7,647 bases of DNA, taken from contig QEFD01000106.1 in NCBI GenBank assembly GCA_003086435.1, forward strand, positions 1 to 7,647. Reading direction: 5' to 3'. This DNA comes from Acidianus hospitalis. Its GTDB lineage: Archaea > Thermoproteota > Thermoprotei_A > Sulfolobales > Sulfolobaceae. Position numbers and translations under genes: made by a program. Shown here piece after piece: positions 1-7,647 of this stretch (positions are counted from its first letter, which is position 1; each line of letters begins with the position of its first letter). The notes beneath the pieces were generated by a model. It was not told the DNA's origin, did no database searches, and was given only the letters and a program-made list of their open reading frames with translations.

Positions 1-788
1 TAAGAAGATGGTAGTACTATTGCCAGAGCTAGTTCCGAAACTCCTGAGGCACCAGGTATAGGGAAAAGCGTTGCTGCGAAATACGTCATTGTTACTACAA
101 TATCATAAAAATAATTTGGAATTAAAGGATATAATCCTGCACTCAATACTAAATATCCAAGAAATGATAAAGCCATATACATTATGAATCTTTTATTTCC
201 TATAGAATTCCTAATGCTGTCTTTTCCTTGTAATAAAAGAAAGTAATATTTTTCTATTCCTATCAATTTCATTAATCTTTTTTCTGTTTCAACGTGCCTT
301 CCAGCTGTAGAATAAACGTATGCTATTCCAATACTCCAACCTACTATGTTACCTAATGCAACTAATACGTATAGGAATTCAATATAATAAAATTTTATTG
401 GAAGTATGATAATAAATAAGATAGCACCAGAAATAACGTCAAATGGAGCTTCTGCAATTGACAGACTTAAACTTTCAATAAGGTTCTTTTTTTCCAAATT
501 ATAAATTGCGGCTCTAGCTAACTCTTGCCCTGCCCACCCAGGAATTAAAAGCGAACTAGCATTGCCTAATAATCTGGCTTTAAATGCAGATTTGTAAGAT
601 ATGTCAACCATATATTTATCTCTAAGAGAAATAATAGACATTTGTAGAAAATATGCTGATAAGAAACTTAATATGACTATATAATTAATTTTCTCTAATG
701 CAAGTATAATGTTAACGTGAAATAATAATGAATATACTAGTAACGCTAGGAATGGCAGTATTCCTGCAATAATGTTTTTCCAATTCAT
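1..788 (-). CDS. UPF0104 / flippase-like multi-pass membrane protein (C-terminal end off window)
   Basis: Read by hand on the minus strand from ATG 788-786: 262 codons stay open to the left edge, so the C-terminus is missing. The protein is very hydrophobic, with likely membrane spans near residues 6-24, 34-53, 117-135, 136-158, 202-223 and 228-244 and beyond. Two signatures recall the LPG_synthase_TM/UPF0104 family (PF03706): GWAGQELAR at 84-92, resembling the family's 'PGR.GE..R', and [10 protein letters not shown] at 243-252, resembling the late 'P.PGG.G..E' motif. Family members are integral membrane proteins of roughly 300-350 residues, linked in bacteria to lipid aminoacylation or flipping. 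No soluble aminoacyl-transfer domain is visible in the part present. The substrate is unknown. The gene starts 7 bases after the stop of the ThiF-like gene on the same strand, so it is probably the second gene of that transcript. No strong Shine-Dalgarno sequence lies before the ATG. The family call is fairly secure; the molecular role is not. Confidence 0.72.
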   Translation of the reverse strand, partial: MNWKNIIAGILPFLALLVYSLLFHVNIILALEKINYIVILSFLSAYFLQMSIISLRDKYMVDISYKSAFKARLLGNASSLLIPGWAGQELARAAIYNLEKKNLIESLSLSIAEAPFDVISGAILFIIILPIKFYYIEFLYVLVALGNIVGWSIGIAYVYSTAGRHVETEKRLMKLIGIEKYYFLLLQGKDSIRNSIGNKRFIMYMALSFLGYLVLSAGLYPLIPNYFYDIVVTMTYFAATLFPIPGASGVSELALAIVLPSS

Positions 789-795
789 CGTATTT

Positions 796-1665
796 TTACG
801 CTATCCTCTTTTTAAAACATTTTTGGTTATAGCAAATGATATAATCACCATCATATTTATACAATTCTATACCGTTAGAGGAAAACACTTTATCTCCTTC
901 TATTTTCTCAGTTCTAATCAATCCACAGTTTATATCCATATGCTTCAAATATTTGAATTCATGAAGAGAGCATGCTTCGCATTGTGGGTTCCTACTCATT
1001 TTAATCTTGTCAAGTCTAAGCTCCTTTAGATCAGCAATTATTAGCTCATCTTCGGAGTACCCTCTTAAATAGTTTATGAATAACTGAACTTGAATAGATG
1101 CTAAGAAATTAGGAACTACGGTAGTAGTTCCAATAATATCGCAAGCATTTCTTGTGTTAAAGGGTTGCAAAAAACAAGCTAAACAGGAAGTTTTACCTGG
1201 AATTATTAGTTTAGCATTTCCATACTCTCCAGATATTCCAGCATAAATTAAGGGTTTTCCATATTTTACACATGCATCATTAAGTATTAGCCTATAATTT
1301 ATATTATCTAAACCGTCAAAAATTACGTCAACGTCTTTTACTAAATTTTCAGCATTAGTTTCATCTATTATATCGAAGATAGGTTCAATTTTTACTTCAG
1401 AGTTTATTTTTTCAAGGAATTCCTTGCAGGCAAGGACTTTTGGTTTCATTAAATCTTTTTCAGTAAAGATGTGAGTTCTATGTAAATTACTCAGTTCTAC
1501 AACGTCAGCATCTACAATTTTTAACTCTTTAACTCCAAGCCTTACTAAAAGTTCTGCAATAGAGCTACCTAAAGCACCGCAACCAGCAATTAGAACTTTA
1601 GTACTCATTATCTTTTCTTGAACGTCTATACCAAGGGTCAATAATTGCCTAGAAAACCTATCCAT
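796..1665 (-). CDS. ThiF/MoeB/HesA family E1-like adenylyltransferase
   Basis: Probable ATP-dependent enzyme that adenylates the C-terminal glycine of a ubiquitin-like sulfur carrier or modifier (MoaD, ThiS or archaeal SAMP/Urm1 type). I start it at ATG 1665, giving 289 residues, because the family's N-terminal RxxRQ motif follows at once (RFSRQ, residues 3-7). The reading frame is open 20 codons further upstream, but that extension is not family-like. Visible parts are the nucleotide loop GCGALGS (28-34), the acidic and Arg ATP-site motif [12 protein letters not shown] (52-63), K76, DGLDN...R (117-125), zinc cysteine pairs CLAC (161-164) and CEAC (229-232), and a conserved Cys in NACDIIG (C175) at the position of E. 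coli MoeB C187. It lacks a rhodanese domain but has an extra tail of about 57 residues (233-289) with C247, C278 and C283. The gene diverges from the aromatic operon, so a functional link is not implied. Which carrier it activates cannot be told from the sequence. Confidence 0.88.
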   Translation of the reverse strand: MDRFSRQLLTLGIDVQEKIMSTKVLIAGCGALGSSIAELLVRLGVKELKIVDADVVELSNLHRTHIFTEKDLMKPKVLACKEFLEKINSEVKIEPIFDIIDETNAENLVKDVDVIFDGLDNINYRLILNDACVKYGKPLIYAGISGEYGNAKLIIPGKTSCLACFLQPFNTRNACDIIGTTTVVPNFLASIQVQLFINYLRGYSEDELIIADLKELRLDKIKMSRNPQCEACSLHEFKYLKHMDINCGLIRTEKIEGDKVFSSNGIELYKYDGDYIICYNQKCFKKRIA

Positions 1666-2545
<880 letters not shown>

Positions 2546-3437
2546 AGCATTTGGAAGGACATTAGTGAAGCTTGGAGAAGAAGATAAGGATATTGTAGTA
2601 ATTACTGCTGACGTTGGGGATTCCACAAGAGCTTCTTATTTTAGAGAAAAATTCCCTGATAGGTATTTTAACGTTGGTATTTCAGAGCAGGATATGGTAA
2701 ATTTTGCCGCAGGCTTAGCAGCAGTTGGTAAAAAACCTGTTGTTGCGGATTTTGCAATGTTTACAATGAGGGCATGGGAGCAAATAAGGAACACTACTGG
2801 AAGAATGAACCTTAATATTAAGTTTACTGTTACTCATTCTGGTTATAGTGATAGCGGGGATGGATCCAGTCATCAAGCTCTAGAGGATATAGCATTAATG
2901 AGGACTATACCTAATTTTAAAGTTGTAGTACCAGCAGATGCCGCAGAAGTCGAGAGAAGTCTTCCAGTTATTATTAAAGAGCAAGGGCCTATATATTATA
3001 GAATGGGAAGAGAATATTCCCCATCAATAACTACTGGTATGGACTATAAATTTGAGATAGGCAAAGCTTACGTATTAAAAGATGGTGACGATTTAGCTAT
3101 AATGGGAGCAGGAGTAGTACTATGGGACGCTTTAAAGGCTGCAGAGGAGCTCGAAAAGATGGGAATTTCTACTGCAGTAATTAACGTTCCAACGATTAAG
3201 CCTATTGATGAGAATACGATAGAGTATTATGCAAGAAAGACCGGTAGAATAGTCACAGTGGAAGAGCATACAATATACGGCGGAGTAGGTTCAGCGATAG
3301 CTGAAGTTGTGGTACAAAAATATCCAGTGCCTATGAGGTTTATTGGAAGCACTACTTTTGGTAGGTCTGCTAGGAGTCAAAGAGAATTATTGGATTATTA
3401 TGGCATAAATGCTGAAAATATTATTAAGAAGGCTTTA

Positions 3438-3445
3438 GAGTTGAT
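3438..3445 (+). promoter_or_regulatory. Shine-Dalgarno-like site for tyrA
   Basis: GAGTTGAT differs by one base from GAGGTGAT, the sequence complementary to the 3' end of crenarchaeal 16S rRNA. It ends 3 bases before ATG 3449, a tight spacing, inside the last codons of the transketolase C-half. With the ATGA stop/start overlap it suggests direct re-initiation. Confidence 0.4.
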
Positions 3446-3448
3446 GAA

Positions 3449-4501
3449 ATGAGCGAGCTTGAAGATTTAAGGAAAGAAATAGAAGAAATAGATGAAAATA
3501 TAATAAAACTATTATCTAAGAGGTTTCAAATTTCTCAACAAATTGGGAAGATAAAAAAGGAGAAAGGAATTCCAATAACTGATGAGAATAGAGAATCTAA
3601 AGTTAAGGAAAAATGGATAACTTTAGCCAGAAAATACGGTATTCCAGAATCTTTCGTCGAATCCTTTTTAGCAATGATTTTTTCTTATTCTAAATTATAT
3701 CAAGTAAATCCCAAATCTAAGAGGAGAATTGTAATTATTGGCTATGGTGGTATGGCTAGATCTTTATCGTCACTTTTCAAAATATCTGGGCAAGAAGTAG
3801 TTATAACTGGTAGGGATCTTAAAAAGGCTGAGGCTTTGTCCTCTGAGTTTAACTTCGTAACAATGAGTGTTGATTCTGCTTTAAAGTGGGGAGAAATCAT
3901 AATTTCTACATTACCTCCATCAGCATATTTTTCGGATTTTATGAGCGAAATGTACAAGAAGATGAAAGCCAAAATTTTTATGGATATAACTTCATCTAAA
4001 GCCAAAATTTTTAAAGAATTAGAAGATAAGTCAATAAAATATAATTTCATGTATTTATCTATTCATCCTCTTTTTGGTCCTTATTTATATCCCGTAGGGG
4101 AGAAAGTTGTTTTAATTCCATCTAAGACTTCGGCTTCTATCGTGAGAGATATTTATGAGTTTTTTATTGATAACGGTCTGGTTCCTTTAATTTCTAGCTT
4201 AGAAGACCATGAAAAGGCAATGAGCGTAGTTCAAGTTTTACCTCATTTTTATTTATTAGCTTTATCATCTAGCATTCAAGAGCTTTCAAAAGAACTAGGA
4301 ATAGATTTTAAAAAATTTGAAACTACCAATTTTAGAGAGGTATATAAAATTATTAATAGAATAAATGAAATTAAAAAAGTCATATTAGAAATTCAAGAAA
4401 ATAACCCTTATGCTGATAAGGCAAGAGAATTTGGAGTAAGAGAATTAAATAACCTATACACCCAATTAATGGGGAAGAAAAATGATGCTCTTCATTCTTA
4501 G
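3449..4501 (+). CDS. tyrA: Chorismate mutase (AroQ) - prephenate dehydrogenase fusion, TyrA
   Basis: Bifunctional enzyme of 350 residues that rearranges chorismate to prephenate and oxidatively decarboxylates it to 4-hydroxyphenylpyruvate, the tyrosine precursor. The AroQ domain (about 1-88) has R8, R25, K36, D45, R48, E49 and Q85, each exactly 3 positions before the E. coli active-site residues R11, R28, K39, D48, R51, E52 and Q88. The dehydrogenase domain (about 92-345) opens with a Rossmann motif GYGGMA (98-103), then DITSSK (179-184), the catalytic-His motif HPLFGP (206-211) and a [15 protein letters not shown] stretch typical of TyrA. The last Rossmann glycine is alanine, and strand 2 ends in TGRD (120-123), without the usual NAD-binding acid, which hints at NADP use. 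There is no ACT domain at the C-terminus. The start shares ATGA with the preceding stop; its 3' end overlaps DAHP synthase by 20 bases. An arogenate dehydrogenase is possible but less likely. Confidence 0.92.
   Translation: MSELEDLRKEIEEIDENIIKLLSKRFQISQQIGKIKKEKGIPITDENRESKVKEKWITLARKYGIPESFVESFLAMIFSYSKLYQVNPKSKRRIVIIGYGGMARSLSSLFKISGQEVVITGRDLKKAEALSSEFNFVTMSVDSALKWGEIIISTLPPSAYFSDFMSEMYKKMKAKIFMDITSSKAKIFKELEDKSIKYNFMYLSIHPLFGPYLYPVGEKVVLIPSKTSASIVRDIYEFFIDNGLVPLISSLEDHEKAMSVVQVLPHFYLLALSSSIQELSKELGIDFKKFETTNFREVYKIINRINEIKKVILEIQENNPYADKAREFGVRELNNLYTQLMGKKNDALHS
4471..4475 (+). promoter_or_regulatory. Shine-Dalgarno-like run for DAHP synthase
   Basis: GGGGA lies in the end of tyrA, 6 bases before ATG 4482 and 9 before ATG 4485. 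Both spacings are workable, so this site does not settle which of the two tandem ATG codons is used. Confidence 0.35.
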
Positions 4502-5474
4502 GAACGATAGTTCAACTTTAATGGAGAAGATTAAGGAAAGTTCAGCCTCTTATAAATTTCTAGACTTGTACGGAAAGAAGCTAGCGTTAGTATGGCCAGA
4601 CGAGGAAGCTGAGAAAATTAATGATGATAGTATAGAAATGAAAGTTAAAACAAGGAAACCTTACATTTTAGCTAGCAATGAGTGGAAAAAAGAACCAACA
4701 AAAGTTAGCGTAAAAGACGTTGAAATAGGAGGAGATAAAATAGTAGTTGCTGCAGGTCCTTGCGCAGTAGAGTCGGAGGAGCAAGTTGAAACAGTAGCCA
4801 AGGCAGTCAAGAGAGCTGGAGCATCTTTATTAAGAGGAGGAGCATTTAAACCTAGGACAAGTCCTTACTCTTTTCAAGGCTTAGGAGAGGGCGGGCTAAA
4901 AATCTTGAGAAAAGTTAGTGATGAAGTAGGATTACCTATAGTTACAGAAATAATGGATGCAAGAGATTTACCTTTGTTTAAACAATACGATATAGACATG
5001 TTACAAATAGGTGCTAGAAACGCTCAAAACTTTACGTTACTTAAAGAGGTAGGAAAATTTGGTAAGCCTGTTTTATTAAAGAGGGGTATGGCTAACACTG
5101 TGGAAGAATGGTTACAAAGTGCCGAATATTTATTATCAGAAGGTAATGGTAACGTTGTACTTTGTGAGAGAGGAATAAGAACCTTTGAGAAAGCTACTAG
5201 ATTCACGTTGGATATAGGCGGTATGGTTGCCGCAAAGATGATGACTCATTTACCAATGTGTGCAGACCCTAGTCATCCAGCAGGTAAAAGGGAGTTAGTT
5301 CACTCTTTAGCCTTAGCGTCAGTAGCTGCTGGTGCAGATATGTTAATAATAGAAGTTCATCCTAATCCGGAAAAGGCGCTTAGTGATTCTGAGCAGCAAT
5401 TAACTCCAGAATCTTTTGAGGGATTGATGAACAGAATCAAAGCATTGGCTAATGCATTAGGTAGATCTGCATGA
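4482..5474 (+). CDS. aroF: 3-deoxy-D-arabino-heptulosonate 7-phosphate (DAHP) synthase, type I-beta with N-terminal domain
   Basis: First committed enzyme of the shikimate pathway, condensing phosphoenolpyruvate with erythrose 4-phosphate. The 330-residue protein has a TIM-barrel core with AGPCAVES (91-98), [54 protein letters not shown] and [12 protein letters not shown]. Metal ligands expected from Thermotoga maritima (C102, H272, E298, D309) match C94, H265, E291 and D302. Residues 1 to about 60 form a separate small domain in the place of the T. maritima ferredoxin-like domain that binds feedback inhibitors; the linker [10 protein letters not shown] also resembles the Thermotoga one. Tyr or Phe inhibition is therefore plausible but inferred. 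Tandem ATGs at 4482 and 4485 leave one residue uncertain; the second lines up better with relatives starting in a single Met before a beta strand. It overlaps tyrA by 20 bases (17 from 4485) and aroB by 4. KDO-8-phosphate synthase, a related family, is unlikely in this setting. Confidence 0.93.
   Translation: MMLFILRNDSSTLMEKIKESSASYKFLDLYGKKLALVWPDEEAEKINDDSIEMKVKTRKPYILASNEWKKEPTKVSVKDVEIGGDKIVVAAGPCAVESEEQVETVAKAVKRAGASLLRGGAFKPRTSPYSFQGLGEGGLKILRKVSDEVGLPIVTEIMDARDLPLFKQYDIDMLQIGARNAQNFTLLKEVGKFGKPVLLKRGMANTVEEWLQSAEYLLSEGNGNVVLCERGIRTFEKATRFTLDIGGMVAAKMMTHLPMCADPSHPAGKRELVHSLALASVAAGADMLIIEVHPNPEKALSDSEQQLTPESFEGLMNRIKALANALGRSA
5459..5467 (+). promoter_or_regulatory. Shine-Dalgarno-like site for aroB
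   Basis: AGGTAGATC resembles AGGTGATC with one inserted base. Its AGGT core ends 8 bases before ATG 5471, within the last codons of DAHP synthase, which supports that start and coupled translation through the ATGA overlap. Confidence 0.35.
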
Positions 5475-6508
5475 GGAAAATATCTGAGGATATATGCTGT
5501 TCTAAAGTGGATGTTCTTGTAAATACTAGTTATAAGGATTTTTTAGATTCTCTCCAAGGTAAAAAAGCAATATTTTATTCAAAGAACTTGAGCATAGACT
5601 ACAATGGAGATCTTAATATACCTATAGAAGACGGAGAAAAAGCTAAAGACGTAAGTAACGTTCTAGATTTAGTAAAATCACTTTATGATAATGGTTTTAA
5701 CAGAGGAGATTACGTCATAGCTATAGGAGGAGGAACTGTTTTAGATCTAGTAGGTTTTGTTTCTTCAATATATATGCGTGGCCTTAATTTAATTAATATT
5801 CCTACAACGCTCTTGGGGATGGTTGATGCAGCAATTGGAGGTAAAAATGGAGTTAATTTTGGTAACGCAAAGAACATTTTAGGAACTTTTTATCAACCTT
5901 CAGCAATTATCATAGATTTAAATTTCATTAAAACTCTTCCAGAAGAGGAGATTAGAAAAGGTCTTGCCGAAGTGATAAAATATGGTCTAGTATTAGATAA
6001 GGAACTTTACGATTATCTTGCAATGAATGATAAGAAAATCTTGGAGAAAGATGAGGGAGCCCTTGAGGAAATAATTTACAAGTCAATTAAAGATAAACTG
6101 GCTGTAGTAAAAGAGGACGAAAGAGAAACTAAAGGAATTAGAGTGGTTTTAAACTTTGGGCACACTATAGGTCATGCAATAGAGGCTGGGTCTAATTTTA
6201 CTATACCTCATGGATATGCAATATCTGTAGGAATGGTTTGTGAGGCTAAAATTGCTGAAGAAATGGGTTATTCTGAAGAAGGAGTTGTAGAGGACACTTT
6301 ATGGATACTTAGTCTTTACGGTTTGCCAATAACTCCAGAAAAACTTCCTTCTAAGTACTCAAAAGAACTAGCTTTGGCTTCAATAGAGAAGGATAAAAAA
6401 ATCAGAAACGATGAGATTTTAATGCCATTTCCTACAAGGATAGGAGATTATAAAGTAGTTAAAGTTCCTATACAGACAGTTAAAGGGTTTGCCTCACAAT
6501 GTTTATAG
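5471..6508 (+). CDS. aroB: 3-dehydroquinate synthase
   Basis: NAD- and metal-dependent enzyme turning DAHP into 3-dehydroquinate, step two of the shikimate pathway. The 345-residue length fits the family. It shows the NAD-loop [16 protein letters not shown] (84-99), [19 protein letters not shown] (111-129), GLAEVIKYG (164-172), [12 protein letters not shown] (227-238) and HGYAISVGM (247-255). The metal ligands known from E. coli (E184, H247, H264) correspond to E167, H231 and H247 here; H235 is also kept. Two small departures from the common bacterial form are [11 protein letters not shown] where DSSVGGKTGVN is usual, and HGYA where HGEA is usual; both may be ordinary for archaea. The N-terminal part before residue 80 is shorter and weakly conserved. 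The ATG shares four bases with the DAHP synthase stop, so the products of consecutive steps are translated together. The first and last genes of this pair catalyse adjacent reactions, which strengthens both calls. Confidence 0.95.
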   Translation: MRKISEDICCSKVDVLVNTSYKDFLDSLQGKKAIFYSKNLSIDYNGDLNIPIEDGEKAKDVSNVLDLVKSLYDNGFNRGDYVIAIGGGTVLDLVGFVSSIYMRGLNLINIPTTLLGMVDAAIGGKNGVNFGNAKNILGTFYQPSAIIIDLNFIKTLPEEEIRKGLAEVIKYGLVLDKELYDYLAMNDKKILEKDEGALEEIIYKSIKDKLAVVKEDERETKGIRVVLNFGHTIGHAIEAGSNFTIPHGYAISVGMVCEAKIAEEMGYSEEGVVEDTLWILSLYGLPITPEKLPSKYSKELALASIEKDKKIRNDEILMPFPTRIGDYKVVKVPIQTVKGFASQCL

Positions 6509-7287
6509 ATTATTCAACAAAACTTTTCGGAATAATAGGTAAGAAAATTTCTTATACATTATCGCCTGCAATACATAACTACTCTTTTGAAAAGTTGGGA
6601 ATAAATGCAGTTTATCTAGCTTTCGACATTGAAGAAGAAAAATTTGACTTGATAGTAAAAGGCTTACTTGAGGTCGGAGAAGGGTTTAACGTTACAATAC
6701 CTTATAAAGAGAAGATAATCCCATTACTTGAAGGATTAAGCAAAGAAGCAGAAGAAATAGGAGCAGTAAATACGATATTCAGGAAAAAAGGGTTTAATAC
6801 AGATTATTTGGCAGTTAAAAGTTTAGTTTTAGAAAAAGGAGAAAAAATCGAGAAAAGTCTAATATTCGGTGCAGGCGGTGCAGCTAAAGCCGCATCATTC
6901 GCTTTAAGCTCATTAGGTTCTGAAATTTTCATAATTAATAGAACTAGAGATAAGGCACAGGAGCTAGTTAATAGGCTAACTGAAAGGGGTTATTATGCTA
7001 AAGTTGTTGAATCATGCAACTTCAGTTATGATGCAGTAGTCAATTCGACACCTAATCCTTCTTATATTCCTGATGAATGTATTAAAGGAAAATTAGCAAT
7101 TGAATTTGTTTACTCTCCTTTAAATACTGAGTTTTTAATTAAAGCTTCTAAGAAGGGGTTAAGAGTTATAAATGGCTTGGAAATTTTAGTAAGACAAGCC
7201 TTAGAGGCACAAAAGATTTGGTTTGGAAAGTCTTTAAATGACAAAGAAGTGGTGGATTTTCTATATGCCAGGAAACTCGTTAGGTAA
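6499..7287 (+). CDS. aroE: Shikimate 5-dehydrogenase
   Basis: NADPH-dependent reduction of 3-dehydroshikimate to shikimate. The 262-residue protein has the substrate-binding start [17 protein letters not shown] (11-27), catalytic K70 in FNVTIPYK (63-70), N91 in GAVNT and D102 in FNTDY, which pair with E. coli K65, N86 and D102. The nucleotide domain has FGAGGAAKA followed by a strand ending NRTRDKA, the usual NRT/NRS mark of NADP preference, and near the end [12 protein letters not shown], matching the conserved glutamine region. The first of the two shikimate-binding serines is Thr (T20), the second is S22; the change is conservative. ATG 6499 overlaps aroB by 10 bases; AAAGGG at 6482-6487 is a weak ribosome site. 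It overlaps aroC by 23 bases at its other end. The YdiB-like quinate/shikimate dehydrogenase alternative is unlikely in this biosynthetic operon. Confidence 0.93.
   Translation: MFIDYSTKLFGIIGKKISYTLSPAIHNYSFEKLGINAVYLAFDIEEEKFDLIVKGLLEVGEGFNVTIPYKEKIIPLLEGLSKEAEEIGAVNTIFRKKGFNTDYLAVKSLVLEKGEKIEKSLIFGAGGAAKAASFALSSLGSEIFIINRTRDKAQELVNRLTERGYYAKVVESCNFSYDAVVNSTPNPSYIPDECIKGKLAIEFVYSPLNTEFLIKASKKGLRVINGLEILVRQALEAQKIWFGKSLNDKEVVDFLYARKLVR
7251..7257 (+). promoter_or_regulatory. Shine-Dalgarno site for aroC
   Basis: GGTGGAT, near the archaeal GGTGATC consensus, lies inside the end of aroE and 7 bases before ATG 7265. It supports that codon as the aroC start despite the 23-base overlap. Confidence 0.5.
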
Positions 7288-7647
7288 AGCATTAACTATA
7301 ACAACTTTTGGAGAAAGTCACGGTCCTGCAATAGGAGTCGTAATAGATGGAATTCCTGCAGGTTTACCTTTAAGCAAGGAAGATATTGAATTTGAATTAT
7401 CGTTTAGAAGGCCAGGGAAACTTTTTGTGTCGGGCAGAAGGGAAAAAGATGAACCGGAGATACTTAGCGGAATTTATAACGGAAGGACAACTGGAGCTCC
7501 AGTAGCAATTATAATAAGGAATACTGACGTTATATCTTCTCTATATGAAGAAGTTCATTATAAACCAAGGCCAGGACATGCAGATCTTCCTTACATTATG
7601 AAATACGGCTTTGAAAATTGGGACTATAGAGGCGGTGGTAGAGCCAG
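7265..7647 (+). CDS. aroC: Chorismate synthase (5' part, cut by right edge)
   Basis: Converts 5-enolpyruvylshikimate 3-phosphate to chorismate using reduced FMN. Read by hand from ATG 7265, 127 codons stay open to the end of the window, about a third of a typical family member. The start [20 protein letters not shown] is the standard family opening, with catalytic H19 in FGESHG (15-20). Further matches are DGIPAGLPL (28-36), FRRPG (47-51), [22 protein letters not shown] (58-79) and [14 protein letters not shown] (102-115), with the second conserved His at H105, then DYRGGGRA (120-127), just before the expected SARET. No disruption is seen in this part. The ATG lies 23 bases before the end of aroE in another frame and follows a good ribosome site, so it belongs to the same operon. 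Its product is the substrate of the chorismate mutase domain encoded upstream. Confidence 0.95.
   Translation, partial: MPGNSLGKALTITTFGESHGPAIGVVIDGIPAGLPLSKEDIEFELSFRRPGKLFVSGRREKDEPEILSGIYNGRTTGAPVAIIIRNTDVISSLYEEVHYKPRPGHADLPYIMKYGFENWDYRGGGRA

Noticed and set aside
772..1029. Plus-strand open frame of 85 codons
   Set aside because: It lies antisense to the ThiF-like gene and the start of the membrane gene; its translation shows no family motif and reflects the AT-rich opposite strand.
3742..4050. Minus-strand open frame of 102 codons
   Set aside because: Antisense to the well-supported TyrA dehydrogenase domain; no motif of its own.
5024..5206. Minus-strand open frame of 60 codons
   Set aside because: Antisense to conserved DAHP synthase core motifs, which explain the sequence fully.
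7110..7292. Minus-strand open frame of 60 codons
   Set aside because: Antisense to the aroE 3' end and the aroC start, with no independent evidence.

Overview
The window looks like part of a crenarchaeal chromosome, most likely from the order Sulfolobales (Acidianus, Sulfurisphaera or Sulfolobus type). The signs are low G+C with AGA/AGG as the main arginine codons, a transketolase split into two genes, an archaeal-style run of shikimate-pathway genes led by that transketolase, and TATA-type promoter sequence in place of bacterial -35/-10 boxes. The genus is an inference; I could not run a search.

Layout. Two genes lie on the minus strand at the left: a multi-pass membrane protein of the UPF0104 / lysylphosphatidylglycerol-synthetase-TM ('flippase-like') family, cut by the left edge (about 1-788), and upstream of it a ThiF/MoeB/HesA-type E1-like adenylyltransferase (796-1665). 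Only 7 bases separate them, so they are probably co-transcribed. A short AT-rich divergent region (1666-1729) follows. A plus-strand operon then fills the rest: transketolase N-half (1730-2545), transketolase C-half (2514-3452), a chorismate mutase-prephenate dehydrogenase fusion, tyrA (3449-4501), type I-beta DAHP synthase (4482-5474), aroB (5471-6508), aroE (6499-7287) and the first 127 codons of aroC (7265 to the right edge).

How the genes work together. The split transketolase can make erythrose 4-phosphate. DAHP synthase condenses it with phosphoenolpyruvate, AroB closes the ring to 3-dehydroquinate, AroE reduces 3-dehydroshikimate to shikimate, and AroC makes chorismate. The TyrA fusion then sends chorismate to prephenate and on toward tyrosine. 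Dehydroquinase (aroD), shikimate kinase (aroK) and EPSP synthase (aroA) are not in the window and are expected to the right. Every neighbouring pair in this operon overlaps by 4-32 bases, so it is probably one tightly coupled polycistronic unit.

I see no mobile element, CRISPR array, tRNA, rRNA or long non-coding stretch. I found no convincing new biological system. The points most worth a second look are the compact divergent promoter, the cysteine-bearing tail of the ThiF-like protein, the reduced N-terminal domain of DAHP synthase, and the fully overlapping operon with an E4P-supplying enzyme at its head.
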